From NCBI GenBank assembly GCA_035506575.1, contig DATJPD010000184.1:1-64000 (forward strand): DNA of 64,000 nt, in the 5' to 3' direction. The DNA is from DATJPD01 sp035506575 (lineage in GTDB: Bacteria > Pseudomonadota > Alphaproteobacteria > CACIAM-22H2). Below are positions 1 through 10,334 of this stretch, one piece after another. The translations under genes and the position numbers were made by a program. The first letter of the stretch is position 1. Each line of letters opens with the position of its first letter. The notes under the pieces were generated by a model that saw only the letters and a list, made by a program, of their open reading frames with translations, was not told the DNA's origin and ran no database searches.

Positions 1-1869
<1,869 letters not shown>

Positions 1870-1873
1870 GGGA

Positions 1874-2347
1874 TCACCTCCCTGAGCGCATGGCAGCCGC
1901 ACCGGCCTCGATTGATTTGACGATGTTGTGATAGCCCGTGCAGCGGCAGAGATTGCCTTCGAGATACTCGCGGATTTCGCGCTCGCTCGGCGAGCCGTTG
2001 TTCTTCACGAGATCGAGCGCGCTCATCACCATGCCCGGCGTGCAGAATCCGCACTGCAGGCCGTGGTTTTCGCGGAACGCCTCCTGCATCGGGTGCAGTT
2101 TGCCGTCCTTGGCGAGGCCCTCGATGGTCGTGACCTGGGCGCCCTGGCACTGGACCGCGAGGATGGTGCAGCTCTTGATCGCGGCACCGTTGACGTGAAC
2201 GACGCACGCGCCGCATTGGCTGGTGTCGCAGCCGACATGCGTGCCGGTCAGGCCGAGCTTCTCGCGCAGGAGCTGCACGAGAAGCGTGCGGTTTTCGACC
2301 TCGGCGCTCGCGGGCTTGCCGTTCACGGTCAAGGAAACTTGCGGCAT
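1874..2347 (-). CDS. coxS: 2Fe-2S small subunit of the molybdenum hydroxylase
   Basis: 157 aa, the normal length for CoxS/XdhC-type electron-transfer subunits. A plant-type ferredoxin domain fills residues 1-75, with cluster ligands C40, C45, C48 and C60. A helical domain follows with the second cluster in the pattern C99-x2-C102 and C134-x-C136 (LQCGFCTPG and NLCRCTGY). It relays electrons from the Mo centre of the large subunit. It sits between coxG and coxL on the same strand, with a four-base gap to coxL, so the three are probably one transcript. Confidence 0.95.
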   Translation of the reverse strand: MPQVSLTVNGKPASAEVENRTLLVQLLREKLGLTGTHVGCDTSQCGACVVHVNGAAIKSCTILAVQCQGAQVTTIEGLAKDGKLHPMQEAFRENHGLQCGFCTPGMVMSALDLVKNNGSPSEREIREYLEGNLCRCTGYHNIVKSIEAGAAAMRSGR

Positions 2348-2439
2348 GGCTCTCTCCCTCTAAGGCCGAGCGCCCTCTGGACCCAGGGGCGCGATTTGAA
2401 AACGGAGTGTCGGCGCGCGGACTTCTCCCGTCAAGGGAG

Positions 2440-3075
2440 TCAGCGCGAAAACCACCACAGCAGGGCTGCGATCACGATCACCAGGACCGGGATCCACACG
2501 GTCGGCTTGATGCGGCCGGACTCAGGCGCCGCGGCCGCCGGCGCTTTCCCCGGAGTAACCGCCGCCCCGCTTGCCGCTTCCGGCACTTCTTCCGGCGACG
2601 GCGTGGCACCGCCTGAGGCGGATGCGGTCGCGACGGCCGGGCTCACGACCTGCGCGAACTTGCCAAAGAACTCGTCGGCTAGTTTCTTGGTCGTAGAGTC
2701 GATCAGCCGGGCGCCGAGCTGCGCCATCTTGCCGCCGACCTGCGCTGCGGCCTTGTACCGCATCACCGTGGCGTTGCCCTCGCTCACGAGTTGCACGTCG
2801 GCGGTGCCCTTGCCGAAGCCGGCAACGCCGCCCTGGCCCTCGCCGGTGATCGTGTAGCCGTTGGGCGGATCGAGATTGGACAACGTCCCCTTGCCGCTGA
2901 ACTTGGCGCTCATCGGGCCGATCTTGAGCACGACCTTGGCCGTGAACTCGGTGTCGGAGAGCTTCTCGACGCTTTCGCAGCCGGGAATGCACTGCTTGAG
3001 GATGTTCGGGTCGTTGAGCGCCCGCCAGACATCGTCGCGTGGCGCCGGGATCCGGTATTCGCCGGTGAGATCCAT
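2440..3075 (-). CDS. coxG: CoxG family protein (SRPBCC fold with C-terminal membrane anchor)
   Basis: 211 aa. The first 150 residues form a CoxG/SRPBCC domain (begins MDLTGEYRIPAPRDDVW, contains GEGQGGVAGFGKG). A Pro/Ala-rich linker follows, then one C-terminal transmembrane helix (about residues 189-208) ending WWFSR. In carboxydotrophs CoxG helps attach the dehydrogenase to the cytoplasmic membrane; the same role is inferred here. It is the first gene of the minus-strand coxG-coxS-coxL cluster and is divergent from the Atm1-type exporter. Confidence 0.9.
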   Translation of the reverse strand: MDLTGEYRIPAPRDDVWRALNDPNILKQCIPGCESVEKLSDTEFTAKVVLKIGPMSAKFSGKGTLSNLDPPNGYTITGEGQGGVAGFGKGTADVQLVSEGNATVMRYKAAAQVGGKMAQLGARLIDSTTKKLADEFFGKFAQVVSPAVATASASGGATPSPEEVPEAASGAAVTPGKAPAAAAPESGRIKPTVWIPVLVIVIAALLWWFSR

Positions 3076-3218
3076 AAGCCTAGTCCGTGGTTGGGATAAG
3101 ACGACCCTACTTCAGATAGTTGCTTCGGAGCAACCGGGTAGGTGCCAAAAGGCGACCCGGCGAGATTGCTGTTCGATGACACTGCGTGGGCTCCTTCCGC
3201 TATAGTGGGCCTCAGTCC

Positions 3219-5075
3219 ATGTCGCCACGTCACCCGCCTTCGCTCGCCAACCTTCCCACCCGCGCCAACGCCGATCGCAAGGCCGACTGGCGCACCATCC
3301 GGCGGTTGCTCCCTTACCTGTGGCCGCGCGGGTCCGTAGCCCTGCGCGCCCGGGTGGTCATCGCCGTGCTGCTGATCGCCGCCGCCAAGGCCACGACCGT
3401 CTACGTGCCGCTGCTCTACAAGCACGCGGTCGATGCGCTGTCGCATCCGGCCGGCCTCGCCGTCGCGGTGCCGGTCGGCTTCGTGGTCGCCTATGGCGTG
3501 GCACGCATGCTGCAGGCCGCCCTGGGCGAGCTGCGCGAGATCGTGTTCACGCGCGTGGCACAGAAGGCGATGCACGCGGTCGCGCTGCAGACCTTCCAGC
3601 ACCTGCACCGCCTGTCCTTGCGCTTCCATCTCGAGCGCCAGACCGGCGGCCTGTCGCGCGCCATCGAGCGCGGCACGACCGGGATCGACAATCTCCTACA
3701 CTACATGCTGTTCCAGATCATCCCGACGATCGTCGAGATGGGGCTGGTGTGCGCCATCCTGTGGCGGCTCTACGACGTGCGCTTTGCCGCGGTCACGCTC
3801 GGGACGATCCTCGCCTATGTCGGCTTCACCCTCGGCCTGACGAGCTGGCGGCTCAAGTTCCGCAACCGCATGCTGGAGGCCGAGGGCGAGGCCAACACCA
3901 AGGCGATCGACAGCCTGATCAACTACGAGACGGTGAAATATTTCGGCAACGAGGCGCACGAGGCGCGGCGCTTCGACCGGTCCTTGATGCGGTATGAGAC
4001 CGCCGCGGTGATCAGCGCCAACACCTTGTCGCTGCTCAACTGGGGGCAGGGGACGATCATCGCCGCGGGACTGACCGCGGTCATGACCATGGCGGCGTTC
4101 GGCGTCTACGACAAGGCGATGACGGTCGGCGATTTCGTGCTGGTGAACGCGTACCTCATCCAGCTTTATCAGCCGCTCAACTTCCTCGGCATGGTCTATC
4201 GCAATCTGCGCCAGTCGCTGCTCGACATGCGCGCGATGTTCCGGCTGCTTGAGGTTCACGCCGAAGTGCAGGACGCACCGGATGCGAAACCCCTCGTGGT
4301 CGAAGGCGGCCGCCTCGAATTCGATCACGTCGAGTTCGGCTACGACGTGCGGCGCCCGATCCTCAAGGGCATCTCGTTCACGGTGCCGGCCGGCAAAACC
4401 GTGGCGATCGTGGGGCCCAGCGGGGCGGGCAAGTCGACGATCTCGCGCCTCCTGTTCCGCTTCTACGATATCGACGGCGGGGCGATCCGCATCGACGGAC
4501 AGGACTTGCGGCAGGTCACGCAGGCCAGCCTGCGCGCCGCGATCGGCATCGTTCCGCAGGACACGGTCCTGTTCAACGACACGATCTATTACAACATCGC
4601 GTACGGCCGGCCCGATGCGCCGCCGTCGGAAGTCGAGGCCGCGGCGCGGCTGGCCCGCATCCACGACTTCATCATGCGCCTGCCGGACGGCTACCAGACC
4701 AAGGTCGGCGAGCGGGGCTTGAAGCTCTCGGGCGGGGAGCGCCAGCGGGTGGCGATCGCGCGCACGATCCTGAAGCGGCCGCGCCTGCTGCTGTTCGACG
4801 AGGCGACCTCGGCGCTCGACACCCAGACCGAGAAGGAGATCCAGGACAGCCTGCGCCAGATCTCCCACGACGTGACGACCCTGGTGATCGCGCACCGGCT
4901 GTCGACCGTGGTCGATGCCGACGAGATCCTGGTGCTCGACCACGGGCGCGTGGTCGAGCGCGGCCATCATCTCGATCTCCTGGCGCAGGGCGGCGTCTAT
5001 GCCGCGATGTGGGCGCGCCAGCTCGAAAGCCGCAAGGAAACCGGCGGCGGCGTGACCGAAGCGGCGACGGTGTAG
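3219..5075 (+). CDS. ABC transporter, fused permease/ATPase of the Atm1/HMT heavy-metal exporter type
   Basis: 618 aa half-transporter. Six transmembrane helices lie in residues 35-330, including the NYETVKYFGNE motif characteristic of Atm1/ABCB7/HMT1. The nucleotide-binding domain has Walker A GPSGAGKST (about 399-407), signature LSGGERQR and Walker B LLLFDEATSALD. Bacterial members export glutathione-bound metals or glutathione polysulfide-like compounds from the cytoplasm. ATG 3219 (MSPRHPPSL) was chosen; an in-frame GTG at 3186 would add 11 unlikely residues. A TATAGT box at 3201-3206 with ATGACA at 3176-3181 could be a promoter giving a very short leader, though its 19 bp spacer is long. 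A GC-rich hairpin follows the gene. Confidence 0.9.
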   Translation: MSPRHPPSLANLPTRANADRKADWRTIRRLLPYLWPRGSVALRARVVIAVLLIAAAKATTVYVPLLYKHAVDALSHPAGLAVAVPVGFVVAYGVARMLQAALGELREIVFTRVAQKAMHAVALQTFQHLHRLSLRFHLERQTGGLSRAIERGTTGIDNLLHYMLFQIIPTIVEMGLVCAILWRLYDVRFAAVTLGTILAYVGFTLGLTSWRLKFRNRMLEAEGEANTKAIDSLINYETVKYFGNEAHEARRFDRSLMRYETAAVISANTLSLLNWGQGTIIAAGLTAVMTMAAFGVYDKAMTVGDFVLVNAYLIQLYQPLNFLGMVYRNLRQSLLDMRAMFRLLEVHAEVQDAPDAKPLVVEGGRLEFDHVEFGYDVRRPILKGISFTVPAGKTVAIVGPSGAGKSTISRLLFRFYDIDGGAIRIDGQDLRQVTQASLRAAIGIVPQDTVLFNDTIYYNIAYGRPDAPPSEVEAAARLARIHDFIMRLPDGYQTKVGERGLKLSGGERQRVAIARTILKRPRLLLFDEATSALDTQTEKEIQDSLRQISHDVTTLVIAHRLSTVVDADEILVLDHGRVVERGHHLDLLAQGGVYAAMWARQLESRKETGGGVTEAATV

Positions 5076-5089
5076 CGCTTAAACGTCAT

Positions 5090-5108
5090 GCCCCGCGTCA
5101 TGCGGGGC
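5090..5108. terminator. GC-rich hairpin between convergent genes
   Basis: A perfect 7 bp stem (GCCCCGC / GCGGGGC) with a five-base GTCAT loop lies between the exporter and the convergent small protein gene. There is no T-run on either side, so it is at best a weak or factor-assisted bidirectional terminator. Confidence 0.35.
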
Positions 5109-5164
5109 GTCTGGCGTCGACAAAGAGGGATGCTCGGAACAGGTCCGGGCACCACGGAAACGGC

Positions 5165-5455
5165 TCAGGCGTTGGCGGTGAGGCGCGCCTCGAGTTCGGC
5201 CAGCGCGTCGCCGTCGCGCCCGTCCGCGTCCTTGATGCGGACCAGGAGCGGCTTGCGGGCGGACCCGCCGAGCTCGCGATCGAAGGTCTCTTGGATGATC
5301 CTGACACCCTTGATCTGCGGGCGGGCGTACAGGCGCTGGGCGAATTTCAGGGCGTCGTCCTTCTGGTTCATCGAGAACGAGCTGTCGAGCGACCACTCCC
5401 GGCCATCGAATGAGAACACATCGAAGCTGAACTGGAGCAGGTCGCCTTTGATCAT
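5165..5455 (-). CDS. Small standalone copy of the cyclase N-terminal domain (unknown function)
   Basis: 96 aa, unrecognised. Residues 9-75 align without gaps to the N-terminus of the nucleotide cyclase encoded just upstream: both share FDGRxW, AQxLY and IKGVRxIQET, with about 33 identities in 70 positions. The start ATG 5455 (MIKGDLLQFS) has a GGGAG ribosome site eight bases upstream and begins where the cyclase copy begins. The frame stays open to 5560, but that stretch is AT-rich, unlike coding DNA here. The 167 bp gap to the cyclase gene is also AT-rich, so it may have its own promoter. A regulatory or partner role for the cyclase is inference only. Confidence 0.8.
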   Translation of the reverse strand: MIKGDLLQFSFDVFSFDGREWSLDSSFSMNQKDDALKFAQRLYARPQIKGVRIIQETFDRELGGSARKPLLVRIKDADGRDGDALAELEARLTANA

Positions 5456-5622
5456 CGCTGGATCTCCCGCAAATCTGCGCGCCGTCGCGCCTACCGTCGC
5501 AGGTGAAAAACTATAAACCAAGGCTGCGAAAAGTCTAGTTAAGCTTTTGAAACGAAACACAATTTATAGAAAATTTATTGCAAAACCGGGGCGAGTTCGG
5601 GACCGGGAAAATCAGGCGCCCG

Positions 5623-7287
5623 TCATAGGCTTGCGGCAACGGCGTGAACCCGCACCGGCTGTTTGAACCCCTTGAGCGGCCGCTCGCCCAGATCGACGAA
5701 CGCCATCCCCAGCGGCGCGCACAGGGCGCGCACCGGCTCGGTGATGACGACCTGGTCGGTTTGGGCCTCGGCGCAGACCCGGGCGGCGAGCTGCACGGTG
5801 GACCCGAACAGGTCGTTGCCGGCCTTGATCGGTTCGCCAGCCGCGAGCCCGATGCGCAACGCCATGCCGATGTCGGGGCTGACCTCGCGGTGCGCCTTGA
5901 TCTCGCGCTGCACGCGCTGGGCCGCGCGGACGCCGAGGGTCGCGTCGTCGAAGGCCGCCATGATCCCGTCGCCGGTGTGCTTGATCTCGCGGCCCGAGAA
6001 TTCCTGCAGGGCCGCGCGCACGATGCGGTCATGGGCCTGCACCATCTCATAGTGCTTCGCGTCCCCATGCGTCTGGGTGAACTGGGTCGAGCCGATGATG
6101 TCGGTGAACATCACCGCCACGTGCCCGGTCTCGGGGCCTGCCTCGGATTTCTGGTTCCAGTCGGCCAGGGCCTGCTGCAACGCCGCCTTGGCCTGGCTGT
6201 CGCCGCCGGCGCGGGCGCGGGCCGCGGCACCGCCGCGCCCGAACATCGTGAGCGACCGCGGCTCCGTCAGGTAGTCCTCGTAGCGCGCGGCGAAGCGCCC
6301 GGCGGCCTTGGCATCGCCGAGGGCCGCGGTCATGGCCGTGGCGATCACCTGGCGGGTGACCGGCGCCGGCCAGGAATGGCGGCGCGCCTCTTCATCGCAC
6401 AGGCCAGCGAAGAACAGGTGGCAGCCGAACCAGTTGAACGCGTCGAGCTTGCCATCCCTCATGTGCGGGCCCTCGCGCGGCAAGGCGAGCAGCGCGTCAT
6501 GGAAGAACGCGACCAGGCGCACCGCTTCAGCCGGCAGACTGGCCGGAGGTCCCTGGGCGTCGGCCGGTGGGTCGTCGTCCTCGATCTCGATCACCGGAAA
6601 CACCGGCCGGGAGGCGGGCGACCCCGGCGTCGGCAGCGGCAGCTCGTCGTAGACCTCGTAGAACATGCCCGGGAGCATGCCGCGCTGACCTGCCGCATCG
6701 AAGAGGATGACGCCGGCCCCGGCGACGCCCGCGCCAAGCAGGACGACCGAGACGGCAAACAGGTTATGCGCGCCAAGCGCGGTCGGGAGGATGGCCGGCG
6801 CTTCGCCCGTGGACTGCAGGAGCAGGAGGGCCGACCCGGCAACGACGGCACTTCCGGCCGCGGTGAGGCTGGTGGCGCGGCCCTGGGAGGTGCGCGTCCA
6901 GGTTTCGGCCTTGGCCCCGGCTTTGGTCGCGGCGGCAGCCGGTGCGGACCGGGGCTGAGGGATGCCGGCGACCGGCTTGCTGGCTACGGGCCACGCGGCC
7001 TTTTTCTTGGGGGCCGGCTTCGCCGGCTCCGGGGCCTTGGCGATCTCTTTCTTCAGGCTCTTCGGGACGTCGTCCGACTTCGTGCGCGAGAGGACGGTCT
7101 TCTCGTCGCTCTCGCCGCTCTCCGGATCGTAGGTCTCCTGGATGACCCGCACGCCCTTGATGTGGGGCTGTCCATACAGCTCCTGCGCCGTGGCCGTCGC
7201 GGCCTCGCGCTGCGCCGCAGCGAAGGTCTGCTGCAGGATCCAGCGCCGGCCGTCGAATGCGTAGAGTTCGAATGTGATCTGAGCCAT
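5623..7287 (-). CDS. Class III adenylate/guanylate cyclase with N-terminal FDGRxW domain and two membrane helices
   Basis: 554 aa. Order: the shared FDGRxW...IKGVRVIQET domain (3-72); an Ala/Pro/Lys-rich linker; two transmembrane helices (about 141-158 and 174-196); a helical region (255-350) with FNWFGCHLFF; and a class III cyclase domain (388-554). Metal aspartates are D396 (FTDIIGS) and D440 (KHTGDG). The transition-state Asn is replaced by Gln (Q499 in TVQLAAR); the Arg (R503) is kept. K436, just before the HTGDG motif, lies where class III enzymes place the purine-selecting lysine, which favours ATP, but this is inference. The catalytic domain should face the cytoplasm. Confidence 0.9.
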   Translation of the reverse strand: MAQITFELYAFDGRRWILQQTFAAAQREAATATAQELYGQPHIKGVRVIQETYDPESGESDEKTVLSRTKSDDVPKSLKKEIAKAPEPAKPAPKKKAAWPVASKPVAGIPQPRSAPAAAATKAGAKAETWTRTSQGRATSLTAAGSAVVAGSALLLLQSTGEAPAILPTALGAHNLFAVSVVLLGAGVAGAGVILFDAAGQRGMLPGMFYEVYDELPLPTPGSPASRPVFPVIEIEDDDPPADAQGPPASLPAEAVRLVAFFHDALLALPREGPHMRDGKLDAFNWFGCHLFFAGLCDEEARRHSWPAPVTRQVIATAMTAALGDAKAAGRFAARYEDYLTEPRSLTMFGRGGAAARARAGGDSQAKAALQQALADWNQKSEAGPETGHVAVMFTDIIGSTQFTQTHGDAKHYEMVQAHDRIVRAALQEFSGREIKHTGDGIMAAFDDATLGVRAAQRVQREIKAHREVSPDIGMALRIGLAAGEPIKAGNDLFGSTVQLAARVCAEAQTDQVVITEPVRALCAPLGMAFVDLGERPLKGFKQPVRVHAVAASL

Positions 7288-7530
7288 GCCGCCCCGTCCG
7301 GCACCCGGAAGGAGAATTCTCTCCGTCCCGCATCATAAACCAATGTGGCAGGCTCCTGCAGCTAACTCGGTGATTACACTCGCAATTCAACTTAAATTGA
7401 AGCTGCCTAACTGCTTCAATTATCGCTGTTATCGGCGCATGCCATGAGGCCGCCGCAATCCTGCGGCGTGCTGGCGGGAAGGGCTGGCCGTGATAGGGTC
7501 CGCCGCCTTGATTTCTGGAGTTCGCCTCGC

Positions 7531-8046
7531 ATGCTTCGATCGACCCGCCGCGCCACCCTGGTGGTCTCGCTTCTGCTGCTATGGGCCTGCGGTCTGCTGG
7601 CCATGTCGGCCGTCCTGGTATCCGGAAGCTGGGCCCAGTCGTCCGGCAATGTCAGCTTCCAGCACGCCGAACTCGCGATCGAAAGCGGCGGCAAGCGTAT
7701 CCCGTTCAAGGTCGAGATCGCCGACACCGACGAGCGGCGGGCGCTCGGCCTGATGTACCGGACCTCGCTGCCGGCGGACGCCGGCATGCTGTTCGATTTC
7801 AAGCACGACCAGGACGTCGCGATGTGGATGCGCAACACGCGCATTCCGCTCGACATGCTGTTCATCGACCGTACCGGGCGCATCGTGAACATCGCCGAGC
7901 GCGCCGTGCCGTTCTCGGAAGCCACGATCTCCTCGGCCGCCCCGGTGCTCGCCGTGCTCGAGCTCAACGGCGGGACCGCGGCGCGCCTCGGCCTCAAGCC
8001 CGGCGACCGGGTGATCTACCCGCTGTTCAGCGACGCCGGGAAATGA
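7531..8046 (+). CDS. DUF192 family exported protein
   Basis: 171 aa. An N-terminal signal sequence or anchor (about residues 8-34, ending around SWAQSS) precedes a DUF192 domain with the hallmark MWMRNTRIPLDMLFID. The family is widespread and poorly defined; members are small exported beta-rich proteins. Start ATG 7531 has GGAG about ten bases upstream and gives a proper signal peptide; an earlier in-frame ATG at 7444 adds 29 Arg-rich residues and is rejected. It is convergent with the methyltransferase gene, four bases away. Confidence 0.85.
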   Translation: MLRSTRRATLVVSLLLLWACGLLAMSAVLVSGSWAQSSGNVSFQHAELAIESGGKRIPFKVEIADTDERRALGLMYRTSLPADAGMLFDFKHDQDVAMWMRNTRIPLDMLFIDRTGRIVNIAERAVPFSEATISSAAPVLAVLELNGGTAARLGLKPGDRVIYPLFSDAGK

Positions 8047-8050
8047 GGCT

Positions 8051-8716
8051 TTAGCGGCGTTTCAACGCGATGGTCAGGCCATCGCCGATCGGCAGCAGGC
8101 TGAGGCTGATCCGCGAATCCTCGTGGAGCTTGCGGTTCAGTTTCTTGAGCGCCAGCGTGTCGCGGTCGCGCTTGCCGGGATCGGCGACCCAGCCGCCCCA
8201 CAGCACGTTATCGACGGTGATGAGGCCGCCCGGCCGCACGAGCTTGAGCGCGCGCTCGTAATAGCCGTCGTAGTTCTCCTTGTCGGCATCGATGAAAGCG
8301 AAGTCGAACGTGCCGGCCTGGCCGTCGGCGAGCAGTTGGTCCAGGGTTTCGATGGCGGGCGCCAGGCGGAGATCGATCTTGTGCGCGACCCCGGCCTCCG
8401 CCCAGTAGCGCCGGCCGATCGCCGTCCACGCCTCGTTGATGTCGCAGGCGACCAGCTTACCGTCGGACGGCAGCGCAAGCGCGATGGCCAGCGCGCTGTA
8501 GCCCGTGAAGGTGCCGACTTCCAGGCAGCGGCGGGCACCGACCGTTTCGGCCAGGAGCGCCATGAACTGCCCCTGGAGCGGGGAGATCTGCATGCCGGCC
8601 TTGGGATGCGTCCGGGTCTCGGCGCGCAACCGCGCCAGGATTTCGGGCTCGCGCACCGAGACTTCGTCGATATAGGCCGCGACCGCCTTGGTCGCCGGGA
8701 TGTTGTGGCGGGGCAT
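8051..8716 (-). CDS. SAM-dependent O-methyltransferase (class I, catechol/caffeoyl-CoA type)
   Basis: 221 aa, the usual size of this family. SAM motif I is LEVGTFTGYSALAIALAL; the metal/active-site stretch is FIDADKENYDGYYERAL followed by TVDNVLWGGWVADP, matching Mg-dependent bacterial O-methyltransferases. The substrate cannot be read from the sequence; catechols or other vicinal hydroxyls are usual. Start ATG 8716 (MPRHNIPATKA) has GGAGGG directly upstream; an in-frame ATG 22 codons earlier is rejected. It is divergent from the YciI gene. Confidence 0.88.
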   Translation of the reverse strand: MPRHNIPATKAVAAYIDEVSVREPEILARLRAETRTHPKAGMQISPLQGQFMALLAETVGARRCLEVGTFTGYSALAIALALPSDGKLVACDINEAWTAIGRRYWAEAGVAHKIDLRLAPAIETLDQLLADGQAGTFDFAFIDADKENYDGYYERALKLVRPGGLITVDNVLWGGWVADPGKRDRDTLALKKLNRKLHEDSRISLSLLPIGDGLTIALKRR

Positions 8717-8828
8717 CGGCCCTCCGTCTGTTGGCGTTCGTCGGACAGGCGCGTATCCTGACCGGAGCCCCTTGAAACGCAAGCCGGCGGCCCGGCCGGC
8801 GGCTGTGCTGGCGTCGTGTGAGGCCGGA

Positions 8829-9152
8829 ATGCTCTACATCATCTATCAGCTCGACAAGCCCGACGCGCGGGAGGCGGGAGAGATCCGCGAGCGCACCCGC
8901 GCCGCCCATCTGGCCTATCTCGACCGCCACAAGGACATCCTCGTGCTCGGGGGCGCCCTGCTGGCCGACGAGGGCCACGGGCGGCTGGGGAGCGTGCTCA
9001 TCATCAACGTGCCCTCACGCGCCGCCGCCGATGCGTTCTCGGCCGACGAACCGTTCCGCAAGGCCGGCCTGTTCCACTCGGTGTCGATCACACGCATGCG
9101 GCGCGGGCAGTGGAACCCGGCCGCGGCCCCGGCCACGGCCGAAGGAAATTAG
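8829..9152 (+). CDS. YciI family protein
   Basis: 107 aa with a ferredoxin-like dimeric alpha/beta-barrel pattern: starts MLYIIYQLDKPDA, then LAYLDRHKDILVLGGALL and a conserved DEPFRKAGLFHSV segment. YciI proteins bind small molecules and a few are dechlorinases, but most have no known reaction. Start ATG 8829 has GAGG upstream; the open frame reaching back to 8688 looks non-coding. Confidence 0.82.
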   Translation: MLYIIYQLDKPDAREAGEIRERTRAAHLAYLDRHKDILVLGGALLADEGHGRLGSVLIINVPSRAAADAFSADEPFRKAGLFHSVSITRMRRGQWNPAAAPATAEGN

Positions 9153-9196
9153 GCCGGCTCGTCAGAGGTTTGGCGGGTGTCCCAGGCGCTCTTGGC

Positions 9197-9225
9197 TTGG
9201 CGCGCGGCGGCACTTGATGTATATG
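9197..9225 (+). promoter_or_regulatory. Probable sigma-70-type promoter of tRNA-Pro
   Basis: TTGGCG (9197-9202), a 17-base spacer and TATATG (9220-9225) place a transcription start near 9232, about 20 bases before the mature tRNA-Pro end. Confidence 0.4.
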
Positions 9226-9251
9226 AGCGCGCAACTCGGACGAGGGTGCAG

Positions 9252-9328
9252 CGGAGCGTAGCTCAGCCTGGTAGAGCGCCAGCTTTGGGAGCTGGATGTC
9301 GCGAGTTCGAATCCCGCCGCTCCGACCA
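9252..9328 (+). tRNA. tRNA-Pro(TGG)
   Basis: A complete cloverleaf of 77 bases with encoded CCA. The acceptor stem is CGGAGCG/CGCTCCG with discriminator A. The anticodon loop TTTGGGA lies between CCAGC and GCTGG, giving anticodon TGG. The T-loop GTTCGAATC is canonical. Confidence 0.95.
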
Positions 9329-9385
9329 TCGGCGACCGACGACAGGAAGGCGGCAGGCCTTCGACGATTTTGGGGAATGCCGGAC

Positions 9386-9679
9386 ATGGCCGTACGCATC
9401 TACAAGCCCGCGAAAACCGCGATGCAGTCGGGTTTGGCCAAGACGCATGACTGGGTGGTGAATTTCGATCCCGGCGACGCGCAACGCCCCGACGCGCTCA
9501 TGGGCTGGTGCGGATCGTCCGATACCCGGCGCCAGATCACCCTGCGCTTCAAGACCCAGGACGAGGCGGTGGCGTACTGCAAGGCCAAGGGCCTCGACTA
9601 CGCCATCTGTGCCCCGCACGCGCCGACCGTCCGCCCGAAAAGCTACGCCGACAATTTCCGCCCCGACCGGGTGAGATGA
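9386..9679 (+). CDS. NADH:ubiquinone oxidoreductase accessory subunit, NDUFS4-like (ETC complex I subunit region)
   Basis: 97 aa. It begins MAVRIYKPAKTAMQSG and contains WVVNFDPGD, DALMGWCGSSD and a C-terminal YADNFRPDR, the pattern of the ETC_C1 (18 kDa, NDUFS4/AQDQ) family found in alphaproteobacteria and mitochondria. It stabilises complex I at the cytoplasmic membrane. ATG 9386 is preferred because GGGGA lies about nine bases upstream; ATG 9377, three codons earlier, is too close to that site. It lies between two tRNA genes. Confidence 0.9.
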   Translation: MAVRIYKPAKTAMQSGLAKTHDWVVNFDPGDAQRPDALMGWCGSSDTRRQITLRFKTQDEAVAYCKAKGLDYAICAPHAPTVRPKSYADNFRPDRVR

Positions 9680-9710
9680 TCGCTTCCGTTCCGATGCGCG
9701 TTCGGCATCC

Positions 9711-9787
9711 GAGCCCTTAGCTCAGCTGGATAGAGCAACAGCCTTCTAAGCTGTAGGTCACTGGTTCGAATCCAGTAGGGCTCGCCA
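9711..9787 (+). tRNA. tRNA-Arg(TCT)
   Basis: 77 bases with encoded CCA. Acceptor stem GAGCCCT/AGGGCTC, discriminator G. The anticodon loop CTTCTAA between ACAGC and GCTGT gives TCT, reading AGA/AGG. It begins 31 bases after the complex I subunit stop and may be co-transcribed with it. Confidence 0.95.
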
Positions 9788-9860
9788 TCGGCACCGGTCA
9801 GATTTCGCTCAGCCGAGCAACCCCAGCGCTGCACCGGTCACGGTTGCGCGCCGGGACGGC

Positions 9861-9889
9861 ATGACCGCGCTTTGATTTTCATATATGAT
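9861..9889 (+). promoter_or_regulatory. Candidate sigma-70 promoter for the small Met/Lys-rich protein gene
   Basis: ATGACC (9861-9866), 17-base spacer, TATGAT (9884-9889). Transcription would start near 9896, leaving a leader of about 140 bases before the start at 10039. Confidence 0.35.
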
Positions 9890-10038
9890 TCGGCCTGAAA
9901 GACGAGGGGGCGAATAGGGTCGGAGGCCGCCCTGGAAGGGCGTTTGGAGACATACAAATGACAAATTCCCGGGGCTATCTCTTATCCGTTTTTCACACCG
10001 ACGCTCACCCACACAACTCAAAACAGAAGGATGGTGTC

Positions 10039-10308
10039 ATGCTCGTAAGAACTTTGATCGCCAGCGCAGCACTGGTCGGCCTCGTGGCGACCGGTGCCGT
10101 GACCACGACCGCATTCGCCCAGGACAGCCAGCCGGCCAAGAAGGCGATGCCGATGAAGAAGGGCTCCGCGATGCATTCGGAGATGCACAAGGGCGGCATG
10201 GCCAAGGAAGGCCACAAGATGGACCACGTCGCCGACAAGCTGAACGCCTGCCAGGCCAAGCCCGCGGCCGAGCGGCAGAGCTGCATGGACTCGGCGACCA
10301 AGATGTAA
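10039..10308 (+). CDS. Small exported Met/His/Lys-rich protein, unknown function
   Basis: 89 aa. A clear signal peptide (MLVRTLIASAALVGLVATG...) is cut after AFA, leaving about 60 residues. The mature part has a stretch rich in Met, Lys, Gly and His (KKAMPMKKGSAMHSEMHKGG) and ends with two cysteines, NACQAK...QSCMDS, resembling the tail of PsiF-type periplasmic proteins. The Met/His content suggests, but does not prove, metal (copper-like) binding. Start ATG 10039 has AGAAGGA about seven bases upstream. A Rho-independent terminator follows. Confidence 0.75.
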   Translation: MLVRTLIASAALVGLVATGAVTTTAFAQDSQPAKKAMPMKKGSAMHSEMHKGGMAKEGHKMDHVADKLNACQAKPAAERQSCMDSATKM

Positions 10309-10334
10309 TCGCCTGTCCAGGCACGTGGCGGTGG

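Noticed and set aside
5456..5560. N-terminal extension of the small FDGRxW protein
   Set aside because: The stretch is AT-rich and non-coding in character; alignment with the cyclase and the ribosome site both support ATG 5455.
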